This document shows, piece by piece, positions 1 through 8,765 of a stretch of 64,000 bases of DNA (its first letter is position 1; the number at the start of each line of letters is the position of its first letter). Source of the stretch: Hymenobacter setariae (GTDB lineage: Bacteria > Bacteroidota > Bacteroidia > Cytophagales > Hymenobacteraceae). The notes beneath the pieces were generated by a model. That model did no database searches. It worked only from the letters and a program-made list of their open reading frames with translations, and had not been told where the DNA came from. Location: positions 1,160,129 through 1,224,128 of the forward strand of contig NZ_VMRJ01000001.1 of assembly GCF_007713685.1 (NCBI RefSeq). The letters are read 5' to 3'. A program made the translations under genes and the position numbers.

Positions 1-560
1 CGCTGCCACGAAGTCGTTTTTTGCTGGCTGTAGAAGGCCTTGATGCGCTCAACGGGCACCACGCTCACGTTGCCACCGATGCTACCCTCGCTGAAAAGCA
101 GCGGCATCCAGGGCTGAAACCGGCGTAGCAGCCGAGGCCGCACGGTGGGGTGCGTAGCCAGGTAGTAGTTGGTACCCGCCGCAAAGCCGTCGAGCAGCTG
201 CTTCATCCAGACCGGGCTTTGCTTGTACACGGCAATGGCCCGCGTGGTGTCCATAAAGAGGCGCGCCCGCAAGTCGGTGTAGAGCGCCGCCTCGCCTTCC
301 ACCTCAGCCCGCCGACCTAAGGCCTCGATGTAGTTGTCTTCGACCCGTGCAAAGTCGTCTTCGCACTGCGCATAGAGCAAGCCGAACACGGCATCGGCGT
401 CGGTTTTGCCACTCACGTGAGGCACGCCCCAGGTGTCGCGCGTGATGCGCACTTGCTGCGCTTGCTGCCGCCAGCGTGCTACCTCGGTGGGGGTGAAGGC
501 CTGGGCGTGGCTGCTAAAGGCACCTAGGGCGCACGCCGTACTAAGAAGAAATACCCGCAT
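1..560 (-). CDS. Penicillin acylase family protein, N-terminal part (runs off left edge)
   Basis: An open frame reads leftward from an ATG at 558-560 to the window edge without a stop, giving the first 186 residues. The first 20 or so look like a Sec signal peptide ending near SSHAQA, so the protein is probably exported. Next come the motifs RDTWGVPHV and ADAVFGLLYAQCEDDFARVE, typical of the alpha-chain start of Ntn-hydrolase penicillin/acyl-homoserine-lactone acylases, which cleave amide bonds after self-processing. The catalytic serine and beta chain lie outside the window, so the substrate cannot be guessed. The family call is firm; completeness is unknown. Confidence 0.85.
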   Translation of the reverse strand, partial: MRVFLLSTACALGAFSSHAQAFTPTEVARWRQQAQQVRITRDTWGVPHVSGKTDADAVFGLLYAQCEDDFARVEDNYIEALGRRAEVEGEAALYTDLRARLFMDTTRAIAVYKQSPVWMKQLLDGFAAGTNYYLATHPTVRPRLLRRFQPWMPLLFSEGSIGGNVSVVPVERIKAFYSQQKTTSWQ

Positions 561-633
561 AGACGCGCAAAATACACCAACTGCCGGGCTAGGCTGCATG
601 AAGCTGACCTCTGGCCACGCGGGCAGCGCGCAT

Positions 634-672
634 AAAAAACCGGCCAGGCAGCTTACTAAGCTACCTGGCCGG
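634..672 (-). terminator. Rho-independent terminator of the DUF892 gene
   Basis: A 15-bp stem with one mismatch and an ACT loop spans 640-672. On the minus strand it is followed by a run of T (A at 634-639 on the plus strand). It sits just past the stop of the gene at 704-1183. Confidence 0.85.
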
Positions 673-703
673 CTCTACGTAGGCTAGGTGCGTGGCACTA
701 ACC

Positions 704-1183
704 TTAGTTCTTGCCTAGGATTTGCTCGGCTAGTGCGGTGTGCTGCTCGTCGGCTTGCTTGGCTTCGGTCAGGCATTTGTGCAGGTCTTCGGCTACCTGG
801 GTCAGGCCGGTCTGCTTGGCGTAGTTGGTTAGCGTGCCGAAAGAGGCAATCCAGTAGTGCAGGGCCAGTTGGCCCGAGGCAATAATACCTAGGTCACGCG
901 AGTAGTCGTCCTTGGCTTCGCCGCGGATTTTCTTGCTAACCTCATAGTGAGCTTCCAGAATGGGATTTTCTTCGTCGCCCTTGCCGCCAGCGGCCTCATA
1001 CGACCGCTCGATGCGGTCGGCCCACTGCTTCGACTGCTGATTGCCCTGCTCTAGTGCGGCTTTCAGCTGCGAGTCGGTGGCGTCGTCTTGGATATCGTCG
1101 GTTGCTTTAGCGGCTATTTTGCTGCCTTCTTTCAAGGCGGCTAGGCCTTGCTGGATAAGGATGTTCAATGATTCGTTTGCCAT
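704..1183 (-). CDS. DUF892 (YciE/YciF-type) ferritin-like protein
   Basis: The 159-residue protein starts at an ATG. It is strongly helical and acidic, with no signal peptide or membrane segment. The layout (NILIQQGLAALKEGSKIA near the start, ILEAHYEVSKKIR in the middle, a final long helix with TQVAEDLHKCLTEAKQAD) matches the DUF892 family, small ferritin-like four-helix bundles linked to stress responses and sometimes called YciE/YciF. Candidate metal ligands are the E and H residues of EAHYE. It stands alone, with its own terminator. Its exact biochemical role is not established for this group. Confidence 0.75.
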   Translation of the reverse strand: MANESLNILIQQGLAALKEGSKIAAKATDDIQDDATDSQLKAALEQGNQQSKQWADRIERSYEAAGGKGDEENPILEAHYEVSKKIRGEAKDDYSRDLGIIASGQLALHYWIASFGTLTNYAKQTGLTQVAEDLHKCLTEAKQADEQHTALAEQILGKN

Positions 1184-1346
1184 GGCTGAAACGTAGGAAT
1201 TGGAGAGTGTGCCTAGCCTTACGGCCGGTAGCTGCCCAGGACCACAGGCAGGCTCGCTTTTACGTACTTACCCCAGCTTTTCTACGTATATCATCCCCCT
1301 TGGCGGGTGGTCGGGCGGGCGCCTAGGTCCCCCACCCGACCACCCG

Positions 1347-2585
1347 CTAGGCTAGGCCTACCTTAGCCAGCTCGCGCCAGTAGCTGGGGTACGACTTGCG
1401 TACCACCTGTGGCTCGTGTATCGTGAGCGGGCCGCGCAGTGCCAGCGGCGCAAAGGCCATCGCCATGCGGTGGTCTTCGTAGGTTTCGATTTCTTGGCCA
1501 TTCACGGCAAAGCCATTCGACTGAATCTCGAACACGCCCGACGCTACTTCCACCATATCGCCGCCGAATTTGCGCAGCTCGGTTTGCACGGCCGCCACGC
1601 GGTCAGTTTCCTTGATGTACAAGCTATCGAGGCCAGTGAGGCGCAGCGGCACCCCTAGGGCCGCTGCCACCACGGCCACCGTCTGGGCTAGGTCGGGGCA
1701 ATCGGTGAAGTCGAGCGGCTGGGCCAGCAGGCTCTCCGTGGCCAGCGGCACCTGAGTCAGGCGCACGCCCCCCGCCTCGGGCAGAAACTCGGTGGCTACC
1801 CCCAACGACGTCATAATATGCTGAATGACGTGGTCGCCCTGCCACGACTGCGCCCGCAGGCCGGGCAAGGTTATCGACGAGCCGGCCGGGGCCAGCGCCA
1901 CCAGCGCATACCAGTAGCTGGCCGCTGACCAGTCGCTTTCTACCTCGTAGTCGGCTGGGCGGTAGCCGCCGGGCTGCGCGGCCACTAGGTCGGGCGCTGC
2001 CTCCTCGGCTGCGGCGCCAAAGTGCCGCATTAGGTTTAGCGTAAGATGGATATAGGGCCGCGAGCCTACCGGCCCAGTCAGCCGCAGCTGCAAACCACTG
2101 GGCAGCACCGGCCCTAGCATCAGCAGCGCCGAAATATACTGGCTGCTGATGTCGCCGCGCACGGCCAGTTCGGCGGCGGGCGTCGTTAGCTGCCCTCCAC
2201 CAAAGCGCAGCGGCGGGTAGCCTTCGCGCTCCACGTAGTCGATGGTGGCACCTAGGGCACGCAGCCCGTCCACGAGCACCGCTATGGGGCGCTGCTTCAT
2301 GCGGGCCGCGCCGGTAAGCACGCCCCGCCAGCCGCTCGCGGCCAGGTAGGCGGTCATAAAGCGCATCACGGTGCCCGCGTCCTGGGCGTCGAGGAGGTCG
2401 GCGGTGGCGGCCTCGTCGAGTAGGCGCGTCATCAGCACAGTGTCGTTGGCCTCCGAAAGATTGGTGAGAGTGCCGTCGCCAGCCAGCTTTTGAAGCAGCA
2501 ACGCGCGGTTGCTTTCGCTTTTAGAAGCCGGTAAGTGGGCCGTGCCTTGGAGCGGGCCACCGGCCCAGGTTAGATTTTGGTGCAT
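1347..2585 (-). CDS. aroA: 3-phosphoshikimate 1-carboxyvinyltransferase (EPSP synthase)
   Basis: This cytoplasmic enzyme joins shikimate-3-phosphate and phosphoenolpyruvate, the sixth step of the shikimate pathway. The 412 residues fit the family. Visible motifs are the substrate loop LPASKSESNRALLL near residue 20, the DAGTVMRF segment matching the NAGTAxR signature, DSLYIKETDRVAA, and EDHRMAMAFAPLAL near the C-terminus. I chose the ATG at 2585; an upstream GTG at 2600 would add five residues. It lies downstream of aroB on the same strand, separated by a palindromic repeat element, so co-transcription is likely but interrupted by strong secondary structure. Confidence 0.95.
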   Translation of the reverse strand: MHQNLTWAGGPLQGTAHLPASKSESNRALLLQKLAGDGTLTNLSEANDTVLMTRLLDEAATADLLDAQDAGTVMRFMTAYLAASGWRGVLTGAARMKQRPIAVLVDGLRALGATIDYVEREGYPPLRFGGGQLTTPAAELAVRGDISSQYISALLMLGPVLPSGLQLRLTGPVGSRPYIHLTLNLMRHFGAAAEEAAPDLVAAQPGGYRPADYEVESDWSAASYWYALVALAPAGSSITLPGLRAQSWQGDHVIQHIMTSLGVATEFLPEAGGVRLTQVPLATESLLAQPLDFTDCPDLAQTVAVVAAALGVPLRLTGLDSLYIKETDRVAAVQTELRKFGGDMVEVASGVFEIQSNGFAVNGQEIETYEDHRMAMAFAPLALRGPLTIHEPQVVRKSYPSYWRELAKVGLA

Positions 2586-2602
2586 GTCGTTATTAATCAC
2601 TA

Positions 2603-2699
2603 GTCATGCAGAGCGCAGCGAAGCATCTCGCGTGGTGCAGTAAAATCTTACGCATTGATTACTGCGCCACGCGAGATGCTTCGCTGCGCTCTGCATGAC
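2603..2699. repeat. Palindromic intergenic repeat (GTCATGC family), copy 1
   Basis: Two arms of about 43 bp are near-perfect reverse complements, starting GTCATGCAGAGCGCAGCGAA and ending in the mirror GCATGAC. The centre is short and A/T-rich. It fills most of the aroB-aroA gap. Related copies lie at 13790, 15471, 18389, 33071 and 53991. Confidence 0.9.
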
Positions 2700-2711
2700 G
2701 GATGAGGTTAA

Positions 2712-3758
2712 TTAAATGGAATTGTAATACTGCAATGAGGCCACTATCTCGGCCAGCGTGATGGGCTGGTCGAATACGCCGTGCCCTAGGCCATGCAGCA
2801 GAGTGCAATTGATGGTAGCCCCGCGGTTTTTCTTGTCCTGCACGGCATAGGCCGCAATGGCCTCCGTCTCGGCATTAATAAAGGAGATTTTGCCGAACGC
2901 TGCGGCTACTATCGCTTCTACCTCGGCTAGCTCGGCAGTCGTCAGCAGCCCGCGCTGCACCGAGAGCCAGCTTTCGCAAACCAGGCCCGCCGCTACGGCT
3001 TCGCCGTGGCGCACCTCGCGGCCGGGCTGCGTAAGCAGGTAGCTTTCGAGGGCGTGGCCCACGGTGTGCCCAAAGTTGAGCAGCTTGCGCGGCCCAGCCT
3101 CTTGGGGGTCTAGGGCCACGATTCGCTCCTTCAGCGCCACCGAGTGCCGGATAATGGGCGTCCAGTCGGCCACCGCCGCCACGTCGAGCGCGCGCAACTC
3201 CTGAAAAGCGGCCGCGTCGGCAATGAGCGCGTGCTTAATAATTTCGGCGTAGCCCGAGCGCAGCTCGGCCGGTGGCAGTGTGGGTAAGAAGCCGGGGTCG
3301 ATGAACACGCCCGCTGGCTCTTGAAACACGCCAATGTGGTTTTTAAAGCCATCAAAATCGACGCCCGTTTTGCCGCCTACGCCAGCATCGACCTGCGCCA
3401 GCAGCGTGGTCGGCAGCACCGCGCACGCAATGCCGCGCTTGTAGGTAGCCGCGCAAAAGCCTCCTAGGTCCGTCACGACGCCGCCGCCCAGGCAAACCAG
3501 CAGCGCGTGGCGGTCGGCCTGATGCTGGGTAAGCCAGGCCCATACTTGGCCACAGGTAGCCAGGGTTTTGTATTCCTCGCCAGCCTCGATGGTAAGCTGC
3601 TCGTGGGCGGGCAGGTGCGGCGCCAGCAAGGGGTAGCAGTCGCGGGCAGTATTCGTGTCAACCAACACAAAAAGGCGGCTCGGCGCGTATTGCCGAATAA
3701 AATCGGCTAGCGCGGGCAGCGCTTCAGAGCCAATGACGAGGGGGTTATTCACTACCAA
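2712..3758 (-). CDS. aroB: 3-dehydroquinate synthase
   Basis: Converts DAHP to 3-dehydroquinate with NAD and a divalent metal, the second shikimate step. The 348 residues include the nucleotide loop GGGVVTDLGGF, the family signature TTLLAQVDAGVGGKTGVDF and the metal-site segment NFGHTVGHALE. No ATG is available at the N-terminus; the frame opens with TTG at 3758 or GTG at 3752, and the standard N-terminal strand (NPLVIGSEAL) requires one of these. aroA follows downstream. The family call is secure; the exact start is not. Confidence 0.93.
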   Translation of the reverse strand: MVVNNPLVIGSEALPALADFIRQYAPSRLFVLVDTNTARDCYPLLAPHLPAHEQLTIEAGEEYKTLATCGQVWAWLTQHQADRHALLVCLGGGVVTDLGGFCAATYKRGIACAVLPTTLLAQVDAGVGGKTGVDFDGFKNHIGVFQEPAGVFIDPGFLPTLPPAELRSGYAEIIKHALIADAAAFQELRALDVAAVADWTPIIRHSVALKERIVALDPQEAGPRKLLNFGHTVGHALESYLLTQPGREVRHGEAVAAGLVCESWLSVQRGLLTTAELAEVEAIVAAAFGKISFINAETEAIAAYAVQDKKNRGATINCTLLHGLGHGVFDQPITLAEIVASLQYYNSI

Positions 3759-3838
3759 ACTACTAGGCTAACGTCAACAATCAGCCGCAAATAAACGGCG
3801 CCCGGCCCAGCATTTCTTTACTAATGCCTGCAACCAAA

Positions 3839-3870
3839 TTGCAAATCACCGCCTCTCTTGCGTACCTTAC
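3839..3870 (+). promoter_or_regulatory. Possible promoter for the small lipoprotein gene
   Basis: TTG at 3839-3841 is followed after 21 nt by TACCTTAC at 3863-3870, one base from the Bacteroidota -7 consensus TAnnTTTG. It lies 37 nt before the ATG at 3908. Confidence 0.4.
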
Positions 3871-3907
3871 AACTCTTCCCACTCTCCCAAGCTCCTTTTT
3901 TCGCTCT

Positions 3908-4351
3908 ATGACCAAGCCTCTCCTCATCGCGCTGCTCGGGCTGTTTTCACTTACCGGCTGCGAGCGTAGCGCCGACGAAATACGGCCCGCCAACTACGAT
4001 ATTTTGGCTATGGAGACCGGCCACTGGGAGTGGGATAAAACTGCTTTTTTTGGGCCGCAGTACACCCCAGCTACCGAAGGCTACGCCCGCCAACTGATTT
4101 TCACGGCCAACAACCAGCTGCTGCTACGTCGCTCTAACCAATCGGACGAATCATTTAGCTACCAGCTGGCAGTGGGCCAAGGAGGCGTACCCACGGTTAC
4201 ATTTAACACTAAAGAGGATAAGCTGACCAATAACGAGGTAAAATACTACCGTGTGACGCAGCAAAATGGCCAGCAGCTTCTGCAGCTAACCGGCGAAGAG
4301 GCCTACCGCGATGGGGGCGGCTACGAGACCTACCACTGGGTAAAAGAATAA
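3908..4351 (+). CDS. Small predicted lipoprotein of unknown function
   Basis: The 147-residue product starts at the ATG at 3908; this start gives a textbook lipoprotein signal, MTKPLLIALLGLFSLTGCE, with the lipobox cysteine at residue 18. An earlier in-frame ATG at 3824 would put 28 extra residues before the signal and was rejected. The mature part contains GHWEWDKTAFFGPQYTPATEGY and a run of beta-rich segments ending YETYHWVKE. I recognise no enzyme motif. It is probably anchored to a membrane facing the periplasm. It is transcribed against its neighbours and ends inside a bidirectional terminator. Confidence 0.7.
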   Translation: MTKPLLIALLGLFSLTGCERSADEIRPANYDILAMETGHWEWDKTAFFGPQYTPATEGYARQLIFTANNQLLLRRSNQSDESFSYQLAVGQGGVPTVTFNTKEDKLTNNEVKYYRVTQQNGQQLLQLTGEEAYRDGGGYETYHWVKE

Positions 4352-4397
4352 AAGGAATAGGGCGCTAGGTTGATTTACTTAGCGCCCTATTCCTTTT
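4350..4397. terminator. Bidirectional terminator between convergent genes
   Basis: Perfect 18-bp arms (AAAAGGAATAGGGCGCTA and its complement) surround a 12-nt loop. A-tracts and T-tracts flank both sides, serving the lipoprotein (plus) and the DAHP synthase gene (minus). Confidence 0.85.
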
Positions 4398-4408
4398 AGC
4401 TCATCTAC

Positions 4409-5539
4409 CTACAATCCGGGACCTAGAGGACCGGGCCCGTCGATGGGGCGGCCGTTAAGTATTTCGGTTTGCAGGCGGATACTTTCGATGTGAATAAGCT
4501 TGTACAGCTCGCCCACAAACTTATCGTTGATGTTCAACTTATTGCCCCACTCCGGGCGGGTCTTAAAGATTTCTTGCCAGCGCTCTAGCTGCAAGATTTT
4601 CACGTTGTTCTCCTTTTTGTACTCGGCCAGCTCCTGAATGAGAGCCATGCGGCGGGCCAGCATCTCTAGAATTTCGTGGTCAGCGGTGTCCATTTTCTGG
4701 CGCAGCTCCTCGGCCTTATTGCGGTAGTCGACGTTGTCGGAGCTGCGGTAGCGGTATTTCAGTTCGCTCAGTAGCTCTTGCAGGCGGGCGGGCGTCACTT
4801 GCTGGGCCGCGTCGGAGAGGGCGTGGTCAGGGTCGGGGTGCGTCTCGATGATGAGGCCATCATAGTCGAGGTCCAGCGCTTTTTGCGCAATGGGCAGCAG
4901 CAAGTCGCGCTTGCCACCAATGTGGCTCGGGTCGTTGATGAGCGGGAGCTCGGGGTAGCGCGTTTTTAGCTCAATCGGAATGGCCCAAGTTGGCGCATTG
5001 CGGTAGCGCGAGGGCGCAAACGTGCTGAAACCCCGGTGGATGGCCGCCAAGTCGCGGATGCCCGCCCGCTCGAGGCGCTCGATGGCCCCGGCCCACAGCG
5101 CTAGGTCAGGGTTGACGGGGTTTTTCACCATCACCGGCGTGTTGGTGCCGGCCAATGCATCGGCCAGCTCCTGCACCGCAAAGGGATTCACGGTAGTGCG
5201 AGCGCCTATCCAAAGCACATCAATGCCGTGCTTCAGGGCGTCTTCGACGTGCTTGGGCGTGGCCACCTCAATGGCCATTGGCAAGCCGGTTTCGGCGCGA
5301 GCCGCTTGCAACCACGGCAGGGCAGCCGTGCCACGGCCTTCAAAGCCGCCGGGCTTGGTACGCGGCTTCCAAATGCCGGCGCGGTACATGTCGGCCTGGC
5401 CGGCCGCTTTGAGGGCGCGGGCCACGGTTAGCACTTGTTCTTCCGACTCGGCCGAGCACGGGCCAGCGATGATGAGGGGTTGGCCCTTTTGGGCCAGCCG
5501 ACGGGTGAAGAAGGTGTCGGCAGTAGAGGTATTTTCCAT
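4409..5539 (-). CDS. Bifunctional 3-deoxy-7-phosphoheptulonate synthase / chorismate mutase (type II)
   Basis: A 376-residue fusion of the first shikimate enzyme (N-terminal, about residues 10-265, with IIAGPCSAESEEQV, YRAGIWKPRTKPGGFEG, KNPVNPDLALW and INDPSHIGGKRDLLLPI) to an AroQ-type chorismate mutase (about 285-365, with EELRQKMDTADHEILEMLARR and EIFKTRPEW). It therefore makes DAHP and converts chorismate to prephenate, with likely feedback control between domains. The ATG at 5539 was chosen; the longer upstream frame covers a hairpin-rich leader and has no family similarity. The same arrangement is common in Bacteroidota. Confidence 0.94.
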   Translation of the reverse strand: MENTSTADTFFTRRLAQKGQPLIIAGPCSAESEEQVLTVARALKAAGQADMYRAGIWKPRTKPGGFEGRGTAALPWLQAARAETGLPMAIEVATPKHVEDALKHGIDVLWIGARTTVNPFAVQELADALAGTNTPVMVKNPVNPDLALWAGAIERLERAGIRDLAAIHRGFSTFAPSRYRNAPTWAIPIELKTRYPELPLINDPSHIGGKRDLLLPIAQKALDLDYDGLIIETHPDPDHALSDAAQQVTPARLQELLSELKYRYRSSDNVDYRNKAEELRQKMDTADHEILEMLARRMALIQELAEYKKENNVKILQLERWQEIFKTRPEWGNKLNINDKFVGELYKLIHIESIRLQTEILNGRPIDGPGPLGPGL

Positions 5540-5554
5540 TCGTAGAGAGCAGCG

Positions 5555-5637
5555 CGGAGTGGCACTCCGTGCCCACCCTGCCGGGCGGCAGGCGAGGTAG
5601 GTACGCGGTAACAACGCAAAACGGAGTGCCACTCCGT
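5555..5637. repeat. Pair of short palindromes in the DAHP synthase leader
   Basis: CGGAGTGGCACTCCG at 5555-5569 and ACGGAGTGCCACTCCGT at 5621-5637 are each self-complementary. They are also complementary to one another, so alternative hairpins can form. They lie 15-100 nt upstream of the DAHP synthase ATG. Confidence 0.65.
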
Positions 5638-5752
5638 ATTACAACCCTAAAAGTACTTCGGCCGTGCCGAACCGGGTTCTAAAGGCCAATGTTACCTTCG
5701 TGGCGCCAAGCGCTTCCTCCCCCCTCCCACTCACCGTTAGTATCTATAGTTT

Positions 5753-6955
5753 ATGGCTGCCCCTGTTTCTGCCGTGCCCGTAGCGCCCCTCTCTTTCGAC
5801 GATACGCGCATTGCGTTCGAAGCCAAATCCGATACCGAGCTGCGCAAAATGTACGCCCTGTTTGCGGCCATGAATAATGGCAGCTTGGTCAAAACGGGCG
5901 GCGGGCTCATGAAAACCGCCTTGAAATTCAGCCTGCCCGGCACGAAGTTTTTAATTAAGCATTCAATTTTCAAGCAGTTCTGCGGCGGCGAAACCATTCA
6001 GGAATGCAAGCCGGTAATTGCCGAGCTAGGTCGCTACCACATTGGCACTATCCTCGACTACTCGGTGGAGGGCACCGGCAATGACCAAAGCTTTGACCGC
6101 ACTCGCGACGAGATTCTGGCTACCATTGCGCTAGCTGCTACCACGCCCAATATTCCGTTCTCGGTTTTTAAGGTCACGGGCTTGATGCCGACTGCATTGC
6201 TCGAAAAGGTGCAAGCCAGCACCGCACTCACCGAGGCCGAGCAAGCTACCTTCGAGCGCGGCCGCCAGCGCCTCGATGCCCTGTGCGCCAGCGCCCACCA
6301 GCACGGCGTGCGCCTATTTGTGGATGCTGAGGAAAGCTGGTTTCAGCAAACCATCGACGACCTAGCCGAAGACATGATGCGCCGCTACAACCAGGAGCGC
6401 GCCATTGTGTGGAACACGTACCAGCTCTACCGCCACGACCGCCTCGACGCGCTGCAAGCTGCCCACGACCGCGCTGAGCAAGGTAACTACTACCTAGGCG
6501 TGAAGCTGGTGCGCGGTGCCTACATGGAAAAAGAAGCCCGCACCGCCAAGCAGCGCGGCTACCAAAACCCTATCAACCCCAGTAAGCAGCATACCGACGA
6601 CCTCTACAACGAGAGCCTACGCTACTGCATCGCCCACGTCGACCGCATCAGCCTGTGCGCAGGCACCCACAACGAGGCCAGCTCGCTACTACTTACGCAG
6701 CTGATGCAGGAAGCTGGCCTAGCCCCAGAAGATGACCGCGTGTGGTTTGCCCAGCTCTATGGCATGAGCGACAACCTAAGCTACAACCTTGCCCACGCCG
6801 GCTACCACACCGCCAAGTATGTGCCTTACGGCCCCGTAGAGGCCGTGATGCCCTACCTGCTGCGCCGCGCCGATGAGAACACCGCCATTGCGGGCCAAAG
6901 CAGCCGCGAATTTTTGTTAATTCAGCGCGAATTGCGTCGCCGCCAAGGCCGCTAG
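5753..6955 (+). CDS. Proline dehydrogenase
   Basis: A 400-residue FAD-dependent TIM-barrel enzyme that oxidises proline to pyrroline-5-carboxylate, feeding electrons to quinone. Signature segments are RLFVDAEESWFQQ, the FAD/substrate motif LGVKLVRGAYMEKEARTA near residue 250, GTHNEASS, and the C-terminal YVPYGPVEAVMPYLLRRADEN with the paired arginines that bind proline carboxylate. It has no P5C dehydrogenase or DNA-binding domain, so it is the monofunctional form common in Bacteroidota. It is divergent from the DAHP synthase gene. The short upstream sequence shows no exact -7 box. Confidence 0.93.
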   Translation: MAAPVSAVPVAPLSFDDTRIAFEAKSDTELRKMYALFAAMNNGSLVKTGGGLMKTALKFSLPGTKFLIKHSIFKQFCGGETIQECKPVIAELGRYHIGTILDYSVEGTGNDQSFDRTRDEILATIALAATTPNIPFSVFKVTGLMPTALLEKVQASTALTEAEQATFERGRQRLDALCASAHQHGVRLFVDAEESWFQQTIDDLAEDMMRRYNQERAIVWNTYQLYRHDRLDALQAAHDRAEQGNYYLGVKLVRGAYMEKEARTAKQRGYQNPINPSKQHTDDLYNESLRYCIAHVDRISLCAGTHNEASSLLLTQLMQEAGLAPEDDRVWFAQLYGMSDNLSYNLAHAGYHTAKYVPYGPVEAVMPYLLRRADENTAIAGQSSREFLLIQRELRRRQGR

Positions 6956-7173
6956 GTGGCCCTTCAGAAAAGTTTGGCAAGATTGCTGTGGGGCAATGCA
7001 ATAGGGCGCTTCTGAGCGCCTACGCGAGGACTGCTCTGGCCGGCTTGTAGCAATCCGGGGAATAGTTAGTCCGCGTATATACTCAACTATTTCGTTACTT
7101 TAGCAGCCTGCGCAGCACCCCTCCCACCCTACGGCTGCACGGCCTTCTGAGGCTGTTTTTCCCTACTTTTTGT

Positions 7174-7554
7174 ATGATTACCCGCCTTCGCCATTACCTT
7201 ATTCGCTACGCGCGGCAGCAGGCCGGCACTGTTAGCTACCTTACGCTATTGCAAGAGACTGAATTAGGGCTTAACCTGGACATTTCGCACGAAAAATCGC
7301 GGCTCAACGAAATGCTTGCCGAGATTTCGACTGAGGAGCATGCCGCTGGCCGGCCACTATTAAGCTCCTTGGTGCGCGTGCAGGGCTCTAAAGGTCAAGG
7401 CGATAACTTCTACAAGCTATGCGAGCGCCTAGGATATGGTGAGTGGCGCAGCCTGAAGCAAAACGAAGATTTTCTTAAAAGTTTGATAAAAGAGTGCCGC
7501 GAGTTTTGGCAGAAAGAAGCTAACTACACGCAGCATGTCCTCAACGAAGCCTAG
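7174..7554 (+). CDS. Hypothetical protein, 126 aa
   Basis: A soluble 126-residue protein with an intact ATG start. An upstream TACTTTAG resembles a -7 box, and a terminator follows. The middle contains GRPLLSSLVRVQGSKGQGDNFYKLCERLG, a pattern I have seen in small uncharacterised bacterial proteins, but I cannot name the family. Both ends are rich in charged helices. There are no membrane segments or catalytic motifs. It is flanked by unrelated genes on the same strand, so context gives no function. Confidence 0.65.
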   Translation: MITRLRHYLIRYARQQAGTVSYLTLLQETELGLNLDISHEKSRLNEMLAEISTEEHAAGRPLLSSLVRVQGSKGQGDNFYKLCERLGYGEWRSLKQNEDFLKSLIKECREFWQKEANYTQHVLNEA

Positions 7555-7594
7555 CCTTCGGCTGCTCGCTGGGTAGTACCTAGCAGTCTGCAAG

Positions 7595-7625
7595 AAAGCC
7601 CCGACCTAGTGTCGGGGCTTTTTTT
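7595..7625 (+). terminator. Rho-independent terminator
   Basis: An 11-bp stem, AAAGCCCCGAC, with a 5-nt loop is followed by seven T. It sits 40 nt after the stop at 7554. Confidence 0.9.
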
Positions 7626-7763
7626 GTGCGCGATGCCTTGAGTTAGCCAAGCTAGTAGTTGCCTACAAAGCCCGGCGGCGCAACCCCCGTTCGACTTGCC
7701 TCGTTAACTCAGCAAATGCCAGCCATATCGTGCTGGCTACATTCCACCCAATCCACCTTCGCC

Positions 7764-8711
7764 ATGAATACTAACGATGCAAACAACCCGATGAACACCG
7801 GCACCGGTGCTGGCTCTAACTACGGCACCAGCAACACCGGCACCGGCCTCGGCAACAGCGGCTTGACCAGCAACGAAAGCACCAGCTACAACGCAGGTAC
7901 CGACTACAGCAGCGCTACGGGCGGCTCGACCTCGTCGTCGGCTACCGAACTTGATTCTACTACGGGCTCGCCCCTCTCTACCACTTCGCCTACTACCCCC
8001 ACCAACGCCGCTGACTCGGACAGCCGTCCCGGCGACGACTACAGCGCTACCGCTAAAGGTGCCGCAGTAGCTGGCACTGCTGGTGCCGCAGTAGGCCGCG
8101 GCGTTGATGCCGTACAGAATACCACTGACCGCGCCGCTCACGCCGTGAAGGATGCCTTCACCGGCGAGAATGACAGCTACGATAACGACTACCGCGAAGG
8201 CAGCACTACGAGCGGTATCTTCCGCGACCGTAGCAGTGCCGAGCGTGCTTACCAGTCGCTGCATGAGCGCGGCTACAGCAAAGACGACGTGCATTTGATG
8301 ATGTCGGACGAAACCCGTGACCGTCATTTTGCTGACAATAGCGAGCACACCGAGCTAGGTGACAAAGCAATGGAAGGTGCAGGCGTAGGCTCGGCCATCG
8401 GTGGTACGGCTGGTGCTATCATTGGCGCTATCGCAGCCATTGGCACGTCGGTAGCTCTGCCAGGCCTAGGTCTCATTATTGCTGGCCCGCTGGCCGCAGC
8501 ACTTGCTGGCGCTGGTGCCGGTGGCCTCACGGGCGGCCTAGTAGGCGCGCTAGTAGGCTCGGGCATTCCTGAAGAGCATGCTACCGAATACGAAGAAGGT
8601 ATCAAGAACGGTGGTATCGTGATGGGCGTGAAGCCCCGCAACGCTGAAGACTCGAAGTATTTCGAGGAGCAGTTCCGCAACAACGACGCCGACAAAGTGT
8701 ACCGCTACTAA
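7764..8711 (+). CDS. General-stress-type protein with glycine-zipper domain
   Basis: A 315-residue protein. I placed the start at the ATG at 7764 (MNTNDANNPMN) because the longer frame is only atypical leader. Residues 1-100 are a low-complexity Asn/Thr/Ser/Gly region. A segment SGIFRDRSSAERAYQSLHERGYSKDDVHLMM resembles the general stress protein 17M/YflT-like domain. It is followed by Gly/Ala-rich hydrophobic stretches (GAGVGSAIGGTAGAIIGAIA, then a second one) typical of glycine-zipper membrane-associating segments, and a C-terminal GGIVMGVKPRNAEDSKYFEEQF. A role in stress tolerance at a membrane is inferred, not shown. It ends at a perfect terminator. Confidence 0.72.
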   Translation: MNTNDANNPMNTGTGAGSNYGTSNTGTGLGNSGLTSNESTSYNAGTDYSSATGGSTSSSATELDSTTGSPLSTTSPTTPTNAADSDSRPGDDYSATAKGAAVAGTAGAAVGRGVDAVQNTTDRAAHAVKDAFTGENDSYDNDYREGSTTSGIFRDRSSAERAYQSLHERGYSKDDVHLMMSDETRDRHFADNSEHTELGDKAMEGAGVGSAIGGTAGAIIGAIAAIGTSVALPGLGLIIAGPLAAALAGAGAGGLTGGLVGALVGSGIPEEHATEYEEGIKNGGIVMGVKPRNAEDSKYFEEQFRNNDADKVYRY

Positions 8712-8732
8712 GTAGCTCCGCTTCAAAAGTCA

Positions 8733-8765
8733 AAAGCCTCTCCCAATTGGGAGAGGCTTTTTTTG
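8733..8765. terminator. Rho-independent terminator
   Basis: The 28-bp perfect palindrome centred on AATT (arms AAAGCCTCTCCCAA) is followed by a T-run. It ends the stress-protein gene. Confidence 0.92.

Noticed and set aside
5022..5600. 192-aa plus-strand frame
   Set aside because: Antisense to the DAHP synthase/chorismate mutase gene, whose motifs are unmistakable.
7737..8348. 203-aa minus-strand frame
   Set aside because: Exactly antisense to the low-complexity part of the stress protein; Ala/Val/Arg composition is a shadow of GC-rich coding DNA.
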